Of a stretch of DNA of 64,000 bases, positions 8,957-17,155 are shown in pieces. The position numbers were made by a program, and so were the translations under genes. This DNA comes from Bacteroides intestinalis (GTDB taxonomy: Bacteria; Bacteroidota; Bacteroidia; Bacteroidales; Bacteroidaceae): contig NZ_QRZF01000006.1 of the NCBI RefSeq assembly GCF_003464595.1, positions 124,001-188,000 of the forward strand, in the 5' to 3' direction. The stretch's first letter is position 1, and every line of letters begins with the position of its first letter. The notes under the pieces were generated by a model that saw only the letters and a list, made by a program, of their open reading frames with translations, was not told the origin of the DNA and did no database searches.

Positions 8957-8971
8957 TGGCACGCTCTTTGC
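8957..8971 (+). promoter_or_regulatory. Sigma-54 (RpoN) promoter of the TolC gene
   Basis: TGGCAC at 8957-8962, a 5-nt spacer and TTGC at 8968-8971: an exact match to the -24/-12 consensus TGGCAC-N5-TTGC. Predicted start about 8983, giving a short leader before the ATG at 9002. The gene set downstream includes a sigma-54-dependent activator, which fits. Confidence 0.85.
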
Positions 8972-9001
8972 TTTTCTGTTTACAACTATTTTTTGATAAA
9001 C

Positions 9002-10495
9002 ATGAAAAGGAATATTTTACTCGCAGCTTGGATGCTATTTCCGTTCGCCGCTTTTGCACAGAACGATACATTGACAAACGAACGTGAACGTCTCATCACT
9101 TTAAATGAAGCGATAGCTTTGGCACGTACCCAGTCAGTGGATGCCGCCGTAGCGCTGAATGAATTGAAGACTTCATACTGGGAATATCGTACTTTCCGTG
9201 CCGACCTGTTACCGGAAGTGAATCTGAACGGTACTTTACCCAATTACAATAAATCTTACAGCAGATATCAAAACTCGGATGGTTCCTACTCATTTGTGCG
9301 TAACAATACGTTGGGACTTTCCGGAACGCTCTCCATAGACCAGAACTTATGGTTTACGGGCGGTAAACTATCACTGGCTTCTTCTCTTGAATATATCAAG
9401 CAATTAGGATCCGGAGGAGATAAACGGTTTATGTCCGTCCCCGTCAGCCTGGAATTGTCGCAACCTATCTTCGGAGTGAACAATCTGAAGTGGAACCGTC
9501 GTATCGAACCGGTGAGATATGCAGAAGCAAAAGCTGCCTTTATCACTGCTACGGAACAGGTGACGATGAAGACAATCACTTATTTCTTCAATCTGCTGCT
9601 GGCAAAAGAAAATTTGAAAACTGCTCACCAGAATAAAGTGAATGCCGACCGCCTCTATGAAGTAGCAGTGGCAAAACGTAAGATGGGGCAGATTTCTGAA
9701 AATGACCTGTTGCAGTTGAAACTGAATGCTTTGCAAGGTAAGGCGGATGTGACGGAAGCGGAGAGTAACCTGAATGCGAAAATGTTCCAGTTGCGTTCGT
9801 TCCTCGGTTTGTCGGAAGATGAGAATCTGAATCCGATGTTGCCGAATTCGGCACCGGATATGAAGATGGAATATAATCTTGTATTGAACAAAGCTCTGGA
9901 TCGGAACTCGTTTGCACAGAATATCCGTCGTCGCCAGTTGGAAGCGGACTATGAAGTGGCTACGGCTCGCGGCAATTTGCGCAGCATCGACCTGTTTGCC
10001 AGTGTGGGTTATACAGGGCAGGATCGTGATTTGACTTCCGCTTACAAGGGGCTGCTTGATAATCAGATTGTGCAGGTAGGTGTGAAAGTACCTATCTTGG
10101 ACTGGGGAAAACGCCGAGGAAAAGTACGTGTGGCAAAGAGTAATCGTGAAGTGGTGCTTTCCAGAATCCGGCAGGAACAGATGGACTTCAATCAGGATAT
10201 TTTCTTGCTCGTAGCGAACTTCAATAATCAGGCACAACAATTGGGTATTGCACAGGAAGCTGACGGCATTGCCGAGAAACGTTATAAAACCAGTGTGGAA
10301 ACCTTTATGATTGGACAAATCAGTACGCTGGACCTGAACGACGCACAGAAATCAAAAGATGAAGCAAGGCAGAAACATATTTCCGAGCTCTATTATTATT
10401 GGTACTATTTCTATCAAATCCGCAGTCTGACACTTTGGGATTTTGAACGGAATTGTGAACTGGAGGCGGACTTTGAAGAAATTGTGAGAGACTGA
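9002..10495 (+). CDS. TolC-family outer-membrane efflux protein
   Basis: About 497 aa. The ATG at 9002 is preferred over an upstream TTG because it starts a clean signal peptide (MKRNILLAAWMLFPFAAFAQN, cleavage after AFA). The mature part has the two long alpha-helical hairpin repeats of outer-membrane efflux proteins (TITLNEA-like start LITLNEAIALARTQS; repeat 2 near residue 290 onward). It would form the exit duct of a tripartite exporter, but no membrane-fusion protein or pump gene is adjacent. The sigma-54 promoter and paired upstream sites tie it to the two-component system that follows. Confidence 0.9.
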   Translation: MKRNILLAAWMLFPFAAFAQNDTLTNERERLITLNEAIALARTQSVDAAVALNELKTSYWEYRTFRADLLPEVNLNGTLPNYNKSYSRYQNSDGSYSFVRNNTLGLSGTLSIDQNLWFTGGKLSLASSLEYIKQLGSGGDKRFMSVPVSLELSQPIFGVNNLKWNRRIEPVRYAEAKAAFITATEQVTMKTITYFFNLLLAKENLKTAHQNKVNADRLYEVAVAKRKMGQISENDLLQLKLNALQGKADVTEAESNLNAKMFQLRSFLGLSEDENLNPMLPNSAPDMKMEYNLVLNKALDRNSFAQNIRRRQLEADYEVATARGNLRSIDLFASVGYTGQDRDLTSAYKGLLDNQIVQVGVKVPILDWGKRRGKVRVAKSNREVVLSRIRQEQMDFNQDIFLLVANFNNQAQQLGIAQEADGIAEKRYKTSVETFMIGQISTLDLNDAQKSKDEARQKHISELYYYWYYFYQIRSLTLWDFERNCELEADFEEIVRD

Positions 10496-10499
10496 GTTT

Positions 10500-10532
10500 G
10501 AGTTATGAGTTATGAATAATAACTTATAACTC
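10500..10532 (+). terminator. Hairpin after the TolC gene
   Basis: Arms 10500-10513 and 10519-10532 are reverse complements with one mismatch (GAGTTATGAGTTAT type). A T-run follows a few bases later at 10540-10544. Probably a terminator or attenuating hairpin between the TolC gene and the regulator. Confidence 0.55.
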
Positions 10533-10596
10533 ATAACCGTTTTTCGCTTGTTATTGAAAAAAACAGTGTTATTCTGTGCTTTCTGTGTGAAATCGT

Positions 10597-10604
10597 TTAT
10601 TTTT
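10597..10604 (+). promoter_or_regulatory. Candidate -7 box for the regulator operon
   Basis: TATTTTTG matches TAnnTTTG, 26 bp before the ATG at 10630. The -33 region is poor, so this is tentative. Confidence 0.4.
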
Positions 10605-10629
10605 GCAAACCATAAAACAACGAAACCTT

Positions 10630-11991
10630 ATGATACTGATAATCGACGATGATAGTGCCGTACGTTCTTCCCTCAGTTTTATGCTGAAACGTGCAGGATA
10701 TGAAGCGCAAACTGTTCCCGGACCGCGCGAAGCAATGGATGTGGTGCGTGCCGAGGCACCTGCCCTCATTTTGATGGACATGAACTTCACCCTTTCCACA
10801 ACGGGAGAAGAGGGATTGACTTTGCTGAAGCAAGTGAAAATATTCCGCCCCGATGTACCCGTTATCCTGATGACGGCGTGGGGAAGCATACAACTTGCCG
10901 TGCAGGGTATGCAGGCGGGCGCGTTCGACTTTATCACGAAGCCGTGGAACAATGCCGCTTTGCTGCAACGCATCGAGACAGCCCTTGAACTGACTGCCGT
11001 CCCAAAAGATGCACCGGAAGAACAGAGCGAGACGCTGAACCGCAGCCATATCATCGGAAAATCTCAGGGATTGATGGAAGTGCTGAATACAGTGGCACGC
11101 ATTGCGCGTACCAATGCCTCGGTACTGATTACCGGTGAGAGTGGAACAGGTAAGGAGTTGATTGCCGAAGCCATCCACATCAACAGCCAGCGGGTGAAAC
11201 AGCCGTTTGTAAAGGTCAACCTGGGCGGTATCTCGCAGAGCCTTTTTGAAAGCGAAATGTTCGGCCATAAGAAAGGTGCTTTTACGGATGCGACAACAGA
11301 CCGTGTAGGGCGCTTTGAACTTGCCAACAAGGGTACTATCTTCCTGGATGAAATAGGTGACCTCGATCCTTCCTGTCAGGTGAAACTGCTCCGTGTATTA
11401 CAGGATCAGACGTTTGAAGTGCTGGGTGACAGCCGTCCCCGCAAGACGGATATACGTGTAGTATCCGCTACCAATGCCGACCTCCGCAAGATGGTATCGG
11501 AACGTACATTCCGCGAAGATTTGTTTTATCGTATCAACCTGATAACCGTTAAGTTGCCTTCCCTTCGCGAACGCCGTGAAGATATTCCTTTGCTGGCACG
11601 CCACTTTGCCGACCGCCAGGCAGAGATTAACGGACTGCCCCGCACGGAATTCTCGGCAGATGCCCTGAACTTCCTTTCCCGCTTGCCTTATCCGGGAAAT
11701 ATCCGTGAATTGAAGAATCTGGTGGAACGTACGATCCTCGTCAGCGGAAAACCGACGCTGGATGCTTCGGATTTCGACGCACAGTATCTGCGTCCTAATG
11801 AACCGGTGAAGGCTTCGGACGCATCGTCTCTGGCAGGCATGACGCTGGATGAAATAGAGCGTCAGACTATTTTGCAGGCGCTCGATCGCCATAAGGGAAA
11901 TCTCAGTCAGGTAGCTATGACGCTCGGCATTAGTCGTGCCGCACTCTATCGCCGACTGGAAAAGTTTAATATAACAGTCACAGAAAAGTGA
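10630..11991 (+). CDS. Sigma-54-dependent NtrC-family response regulator
   Basis: About 453 aa from the ATG at 10630; the upstream TTG would add a poor extension. A receiver domain (about 1-120) has IIDDD and the phospho-acceptor Asp50 in LILMDMN. An AAA+ domain (about 140-370) has Walker A GESGTGKE, GTIFLDEIGD as Walker B, and the sigma-54 contact loop as GAFTDA rather than GAFTGA. A C-terminal Fis-type helix-turn-helix carries NLSQVAMTLGISRAALYRRL. It overlaps the kinase gene by 4 bp. The adjacent upstream promoter is a perfect sigma-54 site, so the TolC gene is the obvious target. Confidence 0.93.
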   Translation: MILIIDDDSAVRSSLSFMLKRAGYEAQTVPGPREAMDVVRAEAPALILMDMNFTLSTTGEEGLTLLKQVKIFRPDVPVILMTAWGSIQLAVQGMQAGAFDFITKPWNNAALLQRIETALELTAVPKDAPEEQSETLNRSHIIGKSQGLMEVLNTVARIARTNASVLITGESGTGKELIAEAIHINSQRVKQPFVKVNLGGISQSLFESEMFGHKKGAFTDATTDRVGRFELANKGTIFLDEIGDLDPSCQVKLLRVLQDQTFEVLGDSRPRKTDIRVVSATNADLRKMVSERTFREDLFYRINLITVKLPSLRERREDIPLLARHFADRQAEINGLPRTEFSADALNFLSRLPYPGNIRELKNLVERTILVSGKPTLDASDFDAQYLRPNEPVKASDASSLAGMTLDEIERQTILQALDRHKGNLSQVAMTLGISRAALYRRLEKFNITVTEK

Positions 11992-13301
11992 GAATAAAGT
12001 TCTATTTCTCCATACTTGTCCTTTTCCTTCTGGGTTTAGGTGGTGTGCTTCTCTACTTGGCGAAGGGGATGAAGCCGTTGCATCTCTACATTGTGGAGGG
12101 GATCATTGCATTTATCCTGGTGTTCCTGTTTATCTTCTACCGTAAGATTGTGAAACCGATGAATATTATCGGCAGCGGTATGGAATTGCTGCGGGAACAG
12201 GATTTCAGCAGCAGGCTCAGCAAAGTAGGGCAATACGAGGCGGACCGCATTGTAAATGTGTTCAACCGTATGATGGAGCAATTAAAGAACGAACGTTTGC
12301 GTCTGCGCGAGCAAAATCATTTTCTGGACTTGCTTATCCAGGCTTCGCCGATGGGAGTTGTCATTACCACACTGAACGGTGAAATATCCCAGCTCAATCC
12401 GATGGGATTGAAGATGATGGGAGTACGCCTGGAAGAGATTATGGGAAAGAAAATTGAGAATATAGACTCTCCTTTGGCTGAAGAACTGGCGAATATCTCA
12501 AAAGATCAGACGGCAGTGGTGCGTCTGAATGACTCGAATATCTATAAGTGTACCCATTCCTCCTTTATCGACAGAGGTTTTCATCACCCTTTCTATCTGA
12601 TAGAGAAGATGACGGACGAGGTGATGCGTGCTGAAAAGAAAGCGTATGAGAAGGTGATCCGCATGATTGCCCACGAGGTGAATAATACAACGGCGGGTAT
12701 TACATCTACCCTCGATACCGTGGAGCAAGCCCTTTCCACCGAAGAGGATATGGAGGATATCTGCGATGTAATGCGCGTTTGCACCGAGCGTTGCTTCTCT
12801 ATGAGCCGCTTTATTACCCGTTTTGCCGATGTCGTGAAGATTCCTGAGCCCGCCTTGGTTACGGGCAAACTGAATGAACTGGCTTCCATGTGTAAACGCT
12901 TTATGGAGGGTATGTGCAACGACCGGAATATTCTTCTCTGGCTGGAATGTGATCCGAAGCTGGAACCGGTACGCTTTGATGCGGCACTCTTGGAACAGGT
13001 ATTGGTGAATATTATCAAGAATGCTGCGGAAAGCATAGAGCATGCGCCCGAAGGAACGATCCAGCAGGGTAGGGTTGTAGTCCGTACAATCGCTCCTACC
13101 ACGATTGAAGTGGTAGATAATGGCCCCGGTATAACAAAAGAGACTGAAGCAAAGCTCTTCAGTCCCTTCTTTTCCACCAAACCGAACGGGCAGGGAATCG
13201 GTCTGGTGTTTATTCGCGAGGTGCTTACCCGTCATGGTTGTACGTTCTCTTTGCGCACGTACAGTGATGGGTTGACACGGTTCCGCATTATTTTTCCGTA
13301 G
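11988..13301 (+). CDS. NtrB-type sensor histidine kinase
   Basis: 437 aa starting with GTG in a GTGA overlap with the regulator stop. Two membrane helices (about 5-25 and 30-50) with a very short periplasmic loop come first. A HAMP-like linker, a PAS-like segment (LIQASPMGVVITTLNGEI), a HisKA box with phospho-acceptor His229 (MIAHEVNNTT) and an HATPase domain (NIIKNAAESI, DNGPGI, GQGIGL) follow. The tiny periplasmic loop suggests sensing inside the membrane or cytoplasm. The 3' end overlaps the convergent aspD gene by 14 bp. Confidence 0.92.
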   Translation: MRIKFYFSILVLFLLGLGGVLLYLAKGMKPLHLYIVEGIIAFILVFLFIFYRKIVKPMNIIGSGMELLREQDFSSRLSKVGQYEADRIVNVFNRMMEQLKNERLRLREQNHFLDLLIQASPMGVVITTLNGEISQLNPMGLKMMGVRLEEIMGKKIENIDSPLAEELANISKDQTAVVRLNDSNIYKCTHSSFIDRGFHHPFYLIEKMTDEVMRAEKKAYEKVIRMIAHEVNNTTAGITSTLDTVEQALSTEEDMEDICDVMRVCTERCFSMSRFITRFADVVKIPEPALVTGKLNELASMCKRFMEGMCNDRNILLWLECDPKLEPVRFDAALLEQVLVNIIKNAAESIEHAPEGTIQQGRVVVRTIAPTTIEVVDNGPGITKETEAKLFSPFFSTKPNGQGIGLVFIREVLTRHGCTFSLRTYSDGLTRFRIIFP

Positions 13302-14910
13302 TCTTTTTCCACGCCTTTGCGTATTCGTCAAGAATCCGCTTGATGCCCTGGCCGATGACCACATAGTCCTTTTCGTTCAGGTTGGCAAGCGAGGCGCGTA
13401 TGCTCCATTCCGGACCATCGAAACCACCGCCGTTTAGCAGGACGAGAGACGTTTCTTTCGCCAGGCGGAATACGACGTTCAGCGGGCTGTAGGTACGTTT
13501 CAGGTGTTCTACGAAATCATCTCCATAGAATTTCTTTGCCCATACCAGCATGTCGATCTCTGTATAATACCCTACGCGGAGCGGATCTTTTATCAATGTG
13601 AATCCCGTATTATCCCACAAGGCATGCAGACGCTTTTCAATGATTTCCATCATCTTCAGTTTATATTTATTTTCCTTATCCAGCAGGGCGAAGGAAGCGA
13701 ATAAACTCATTTGCATCTGTTGGGGCAATGACAGGCCGGCGGTATGGTTCAATGCAACCTGTCGGCTGTCGGCTACCATGCGGTCGATGAACTTCATTTT
13801 TTCGGGATGCAGAGTCAGACTTGAGTAACGGCGGTTCAACGCATTGCGTTTATCTTCCGGCAGGCGGGCGATTTGCTTGTCGTAGATGTTGTCTTCGTGC
13901 AGGGCGATGACGGCATCACGCCAACCGGTAGCTCCGAAGTATTTGGAGAAGGAATAGACACAAAGCGTATTGTGCGGCAGTTCGGCCATGAATGAGCGGA
14001 AGTGCGGGCTGAATGTGCCGTATACATCATCCGTGATAACCATCAAGTTGGGGTTATCATTCTTCACGATATCGACAATGCGTGCCATCGTCTCCGGGCT
14101 GAGGGCGTAACTGGGCGGATTGCTGGGATTGGTCACGAAGAGCGCTTTGATGGCGGGATCTTTCAGGCGGTCGATGTCCTTGTCATTGTATTGCCAGAGG
14201 TGGAATCCGTCGTCCGTCATGCGGTCGGCATGCAGTTCTATCATGTTGAACTGGTAGCGACTCAGTTGCGGAATTTCAATGTAGGGGGTGAAAGCGGGCA
14301 CCATCAGGGCGATGCCGTCACCTTTATCCAGCAAGAAGTTCTCCTGGAGGGAGTCGAAGAGGTAACACATGGCGGCGGTTCCGCCTTCGGTGGCAAAGAG
14401 GTCGAATGTGCCGCGTGGAGGGCGGTTATCGCACATTTCTTGCGACAGGTAATCTTGCACCAGTATTTCGGTGAAGTGCAGGATGCGGTCGGGCACAGGG
14501 TACTGATCACCGATGACGGCTTCTGCCCATTCATGTACCAGGGAGTCGGGATCGGCGGCATGTTGCATTAACAGGTAGTTATAAGTTTGCTCCAGGAGCT
14601 TGGCACCGTGGGCGGCGTTGTTCTTTTTGAGGAAGGCTTCGAAACGGGAGGCAATGCCTTCTTTTTGAGGGATGCCGGCGATGCCTTCGGGGAGGTTCAT
14701 GACGCGGCGACATTCTTCCAGTCCGAATTGTCCCAGGAGGAAGAAGGCTTCGCGAGGGGTGGTAGCTATCCAGTTAGGGTTACCGCGTCCAGCGTTCAGC
14801 ATCGTGCGGGCAGTTTTCTTCAGGCTTTCATCGGCCATATCGATCAATTGGTTTTTCAGCTCGAATGGGCTGATCGTTTCCATTTTCTTTTCTAAGTTTT
14901 TGGTATCCAT
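13288..14910 (-). CDS. aspD: Aspartate 4-decarboxylase / aspartate aminotransferase
   Basis: A 540-aa PLP enzyme of the L-aspartate beta-decarboxylase family (aspartate to alanine plus CO2), longer than ordinary aspartate aminotransferases. Diagnostic features are the N-terminal LNAGRGNPNWIATTPREAFF, FATEGGTAAMCYLFDSL, VTNPSNPPSYAL, the cofactor aspartate in ITDDVYGTF and the PLP lysine in YSFSKYFGATGWRDA. With the antiporter upstream it forms a decarboxylation cycle that generates proton-motive force. It is separated from aspT by 295 bp holding an unusual 22-bp repeat array, so it may have its own promoter. Confidence 0.92.
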   Translation of the reverse strand: MDTKNLEKKMETISPFELKNQLIDMADESLKKTARTMLNAGRGNPNWIATTPREAFFLLGQFGLEECRRVMNLPEGIAGIPQKEGIASRFEAFLKKNNAAHGAKLLEQTYNYLLMQHAADPDSLVHEWAEAVIGDQYPVPDRILHFTEILVQDYLSQEMCDNRPPRGTFDLFATEGGTAAMCYLFDSLQENFLLDKGDGIALMVPAFTPYIEIPQLSRYQFNMIELHADRMTDDGFHLWQYNDKDIDRLKDPAIKALFVTNPSNPPSYALSPETMARIVDIVKNDNPNLMVITDDVYGTFSPHFRSFMAELPHNTLCVYSFSKYFGATGWRDAVIALHEDNIYDKQIARLPEDKRNALNRRYSSLTLHPEKMKFIDRMVADSRQVALNHTAGLSLPQQMQMSLFASFALLDKENKYKLKMMEIIEKRLHALWDNTGFTLIKDPLRVGYYTEIDMLVWAKKFYGDDFVEHLKRTYSPLNVVFRLAKETSLVLLNGGGFDGPEWSIRASLANLNEKDYVVIGQGIKRILDEYAKAWKKTTEK

Positions 14911-14947
14911 ATCGTTAAGTTTTAATTGTTATCATATAATTGCGGGA

Positions 14948-15035
14948 TACAATAGACTAATCCTGGGAGTGCGATAGACTAACTCTCGGGATGCAAGAAT
15001 CTATTTCCGGAGATGCATAAAACTATTCATACTAT
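14948..15035. repeat. Four degenerate 22-bp tandem units upstream of aspD
   Basis: Units at 14948-14969, 14970-14991, 14992-15013 and 15014-15035 align without gaps. The first two share ATAGACTAA at the same offset, and units 2-4 begin TGCR. On the minus (aspD) strand they precede the start codon by about 40-125 bp. The exact two-turn period suggests phased protein sites or a repeated RNA leader. Confidence 0.6.
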
Positions 15036-15042
15036 AACTGTT

Positions 15043-15113
15043 ATTGTATCTTACAACAGCTGTACTATTATCATACAATAGATATGTTTCTTTCTTACAA
15101 TAGCTGTTGTAAG
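15043..15113. repeat. Palindromes between aspT and aspD
   Basis: CTTACAACAGCTGT (15050-15063) recurs as CTTACAATAGCTGT (15094-15107), and the latter extends to a 20-bp near-perfect palindrome (15094-15113). A further inverted pair, ATTGTAT/ATACAAT, brackets the first copy (15043-15049 and 15073-15079). Plausible operator or hairpin cluster. Confidence 0.55.
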
Positions 15114-15205
15114 AATAATAATATGCATTCTGAAGATTAATTCTTCGCATCGCGGCGATTAGTTTCTTGCATACGGTATATCAGTTGTATGCTATATCCG
15201 CCGGG

Positions 15206-16900
15206 TTAAATCAGCAGTACGATGACGACACCCCATATTATTAATAAGGTGTTGCCCACAGCATACGTTACCGTATAACCCAGTGCAGGCGTTTCGCTTT
15301 CCACTGCATCTTGTATTGCTCCGAGTGCGGCTGTCGTTGTACGTGCTCCGGCACAGCATCCCAGTGTTATTGCAGGGTGGAACTTGAAGACGTACTTACC
15401 CAGTAGCAAACCGATGATTAACGGCAGGGTAGTGGCTATGGCACCTACAATGAATAAACTGAGCCCGACATCCCGGAAACCCTGTACGAAACTCGGTCCG
15501 GCAGCTATTCCCACTACAGCAATGAACATATTCAGCCCTACATTATTCAGTACCCACAGGGAAGCTTCGGGAATACGTCCGAACGTAGGATGCTTGCTGC
15601 GCAGCCAACCGAAGAATAATCCGGCTATCAATGCGCCACCACTCGTACTCAGACTGATGGGAACACCACCGATGTGGATGGATAATGCACCGAACAAACC
15701 ACCTATCAGAATTCCTAATCCAACGAATATCATATCCGTTTGGTGGGTAGGCCGATCTACATATCCTATTTGTACAGCGGCACTTTCCACTTCCTGCTTG
15801 GTGCCCACTACTTCGATGACGTCGCCGGCATCCAATTTGGTCTGTGCCAATACGGGTATTTCAATTCCCGCACGCTTGATGCTGCGGATGCTGACGCCAT
15901 GCATGAATTTGTGCCGGCGGATATTCGCCACTGTCTTTCCGGCGAACGTTTTCTTTGTGACCGTGACAGGTAACGTTTCTGCCGGGAAATCGAGCAATTG
16001 TGCGTCCTGTATTTCATTGCCTATCCAGTCCTCTTCGCCGATAACGAATTCACGGCGTCCGCTGAGAACGACTTCGTCTCCTATATTCAATACGGTATTC
16101 GGGGATACATCCCGAACGACTCCTTGCTTGCGCAGGCGCTCTACGAACAGGCGTTTGCCATCTTTCTGGAAGTACATTTCCAAGTCTATCACCCGACGAC
16201 CTTGCTTGAACCATTCGTTTTCTATCTTGTAGGCGCGGAAGGTTACGGGGCGTGCGGCGTGCATGAAGCCCGGTTCGTCTGCCTCGGAACTACCCATTTT
16301 GGCTTCCAGTTCTTTGCAGGCAGCTTTTACTTTCTCCAGTCCGCCCAATAGTTTTGGACCGAGGGAGGAGAGTACCCAGGCTGAGCCTGCCGTACCGAAA
16401 ACGTAAGTCACTGCATAAGATACGGGGATGATATTGATATAACTTTGGCGTTGCGCTTCGTCCAGTCCCATGTTTGCCATGGTGTCTTCGGCTACTCCGA
16501 TGACGGCGGAGATGGTCTGCGAACCTGCCAGTAATCCGGCGGCTTCACCGGGATTGTAGCCCATCACGAGGGCGAGAAGCCAGGTTACCACCAATACTGA
16601 TACACACATCAGCACGGCAAAGCCTACCTGGGGAAGTCCGTCTTTTTTCAGTCCGCGGAAGAATTGCGGTCCTACTTTATACCCGACGGCGAACAGAAAG
16701 AGAAGAAAGAACACGGATTTGATGGGGCCTGGCACGTCGATCTTCAACTGTCCTACCAATACGCCTACAAGCAATACGCTTGTGACCGTCCCCAAGCTGA
16801 ACTTCCCGATGCGTAGCTTGCCAAGCCAGAACCCCAGAAACAGGGTGAGGAATATGGCAAGTTCGGGGCGCTCCCTGAGCTGGTTTATTATCCATTCCAT
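15206..16900 (-). CDS. aspT: Aspartate:alanine antiporter
   Basis: About 564 aa when started at the ATG at 16900 (MEWIINQL); the longer frame upstream has no membrane-protein character. Architecture is that of the AspT/YbjL exchanger family: an N-terminal block of about five membrane helices, two cytosolic TrkA-C-like domains (about 205-370), and a C-terminal block of about five to six helices. The conserved [14 protein letters not shown] and its repeat [16 protein letters not shown] are visible. It exchanges external aspartate for alanine made by AspD; the charge moved plus the proton consumed inside yield proton-motive force. Promoter probably within 16901-17000. Confidence 0.9.
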   Translation of the reverse strand: MEWIINQLRERPELAIFLTLFLGFWLGKLRIGKFSLGTVTSVLLVGVLVGQLKIDVPGPIKSVFFLLFLFAVGYKVGPQFFRGLKKDGLPQVGFAVLMCVSVLVVTWLLALVMGYNPGEAAGLLAGSQTISAVIGVAEDTMANMGLDEAQRQSYINIIPVSYAVTYVFGTAGSAWVLSSLGPKLLGGLEKVKAACKELEAKMGSSEADEPGFMHAARPVTFRAYKIENEWFKQGRRVIDLEMYFQKDGKRLFVERLRKQGVVRDVSPNTVLNIGDEVVLSGRREFVIGEEDWIGNEIQDAQLLDFPAETLPVTVTKKTFAGKTVANIRRHKFMHGVSIRSIKRAGIEIPVLAQTKLDAGDVIEVVGTKQEVESAAVQIGYVDRPTHQTDMIFVGLGILIGGLFGALSIHIGGVPISLSTSGGALIAGLFFGWLRSKHPTFGRIPEASLWVLNNVGLNMFIAVVGIAAGPSFVQGFRDVGLSLFIVGAIATTLPLIIGLLLGKYVFKFHPAITLGCCAGARTTTAALGAIQDAVESETPALGYTVTYAVGNTLLIIWGVVIVLLI

Positions 16901-17001
16901 AATTAAGTTGTTTAGGTTATTAATTGGTTTTCGATGCTTTTCGCGTCGTTTAAGATATATACAACAGCCTGCAAAAGGAAGTGTTTCGTGCAAAAGTGGT
17001 T

Positions 17002-17040
17002 TTTTAGAACATTTATTCAGTAAAACTGAACTTTCTAAAA
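17002..17040. promoter_or_regulatory. Nested palindrome, likely operator
   Basis: Outer arms TTTTAGAA (17002-17009) and TTCTAAAA (17033-17040) enclose an inner palindrome TTCAGT-AAA-ACTGAA (17016-17030). It lies in the divergent aspT/DUF5686 region and ends just before the -7 box at 17054. Confidence 0.55.
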
Positions 17041-17053
17041 TAGTTTTCTTGCG

Positions 17054-17061
17054 TACCTTTG
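17054..17061 (+). promoter_or_regulatory. -7 box for the DUF5686 gene
   Basis: TACCTTTG matches TAnnTTTG. The predicted transcript begins near 17067 and has an ~90-nt leader containing the tiny ORF ATG-ATT-ATT-TAG (17082-17093) behind an AAGAAGAAGGA ribosome site. Confidence 0.55.
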
Positions 17062-17155
17062 CGGGCGTTAAAGAAGAAGGAATGATTATTTAGCGAAAAT
17101 TGGTACGCGGCCGACGCTGAATTCTCATTCATCTTTCAACATTATAAAAATAGGT

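Noticed and set aside
8993..9001. Upstream TTG start for the TolC gene
   Set aside because: The ATG at 9002 gives a canonical signal peptide; the extension adds only three residues and has no better ribosome site.
9404..10318. 304-aa minus-strand ORF inside the TolC gene
   Set aside because: Composition (Phe/His/Leu/Gln-rich) typical of an antisense shadow; the sense frame is a clear TolC family protein.
11276..11293. GAFTDA instead of GAFTGA as a sign that the NtrC-type regulator cannot use sigma-54
   Set aside because: The D variant occurs in working family members as far as I recall, and a perfect sigma-54 promoter lies next to the gene.
14002..14571. 189-aa plus-strand ORF inside aspD
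   Set aside because: Antisense shadow of a well-conserved PLP enzyme; no recognisable features or ribosome site.
14948..15035. 22-bp repeats as a CRISPR array
   Set aside because: Units are contiguous with no spacers, are degenerate, and no cas genes are present.
15384..16232. 282-aa plus-strand ORF inside the antiporter gene
   Set aside because: Shadow of the aspT frame: Pro/Thr/Ser-rich, no domain, and fully overlapped by a confident membrane protein on the other strand.
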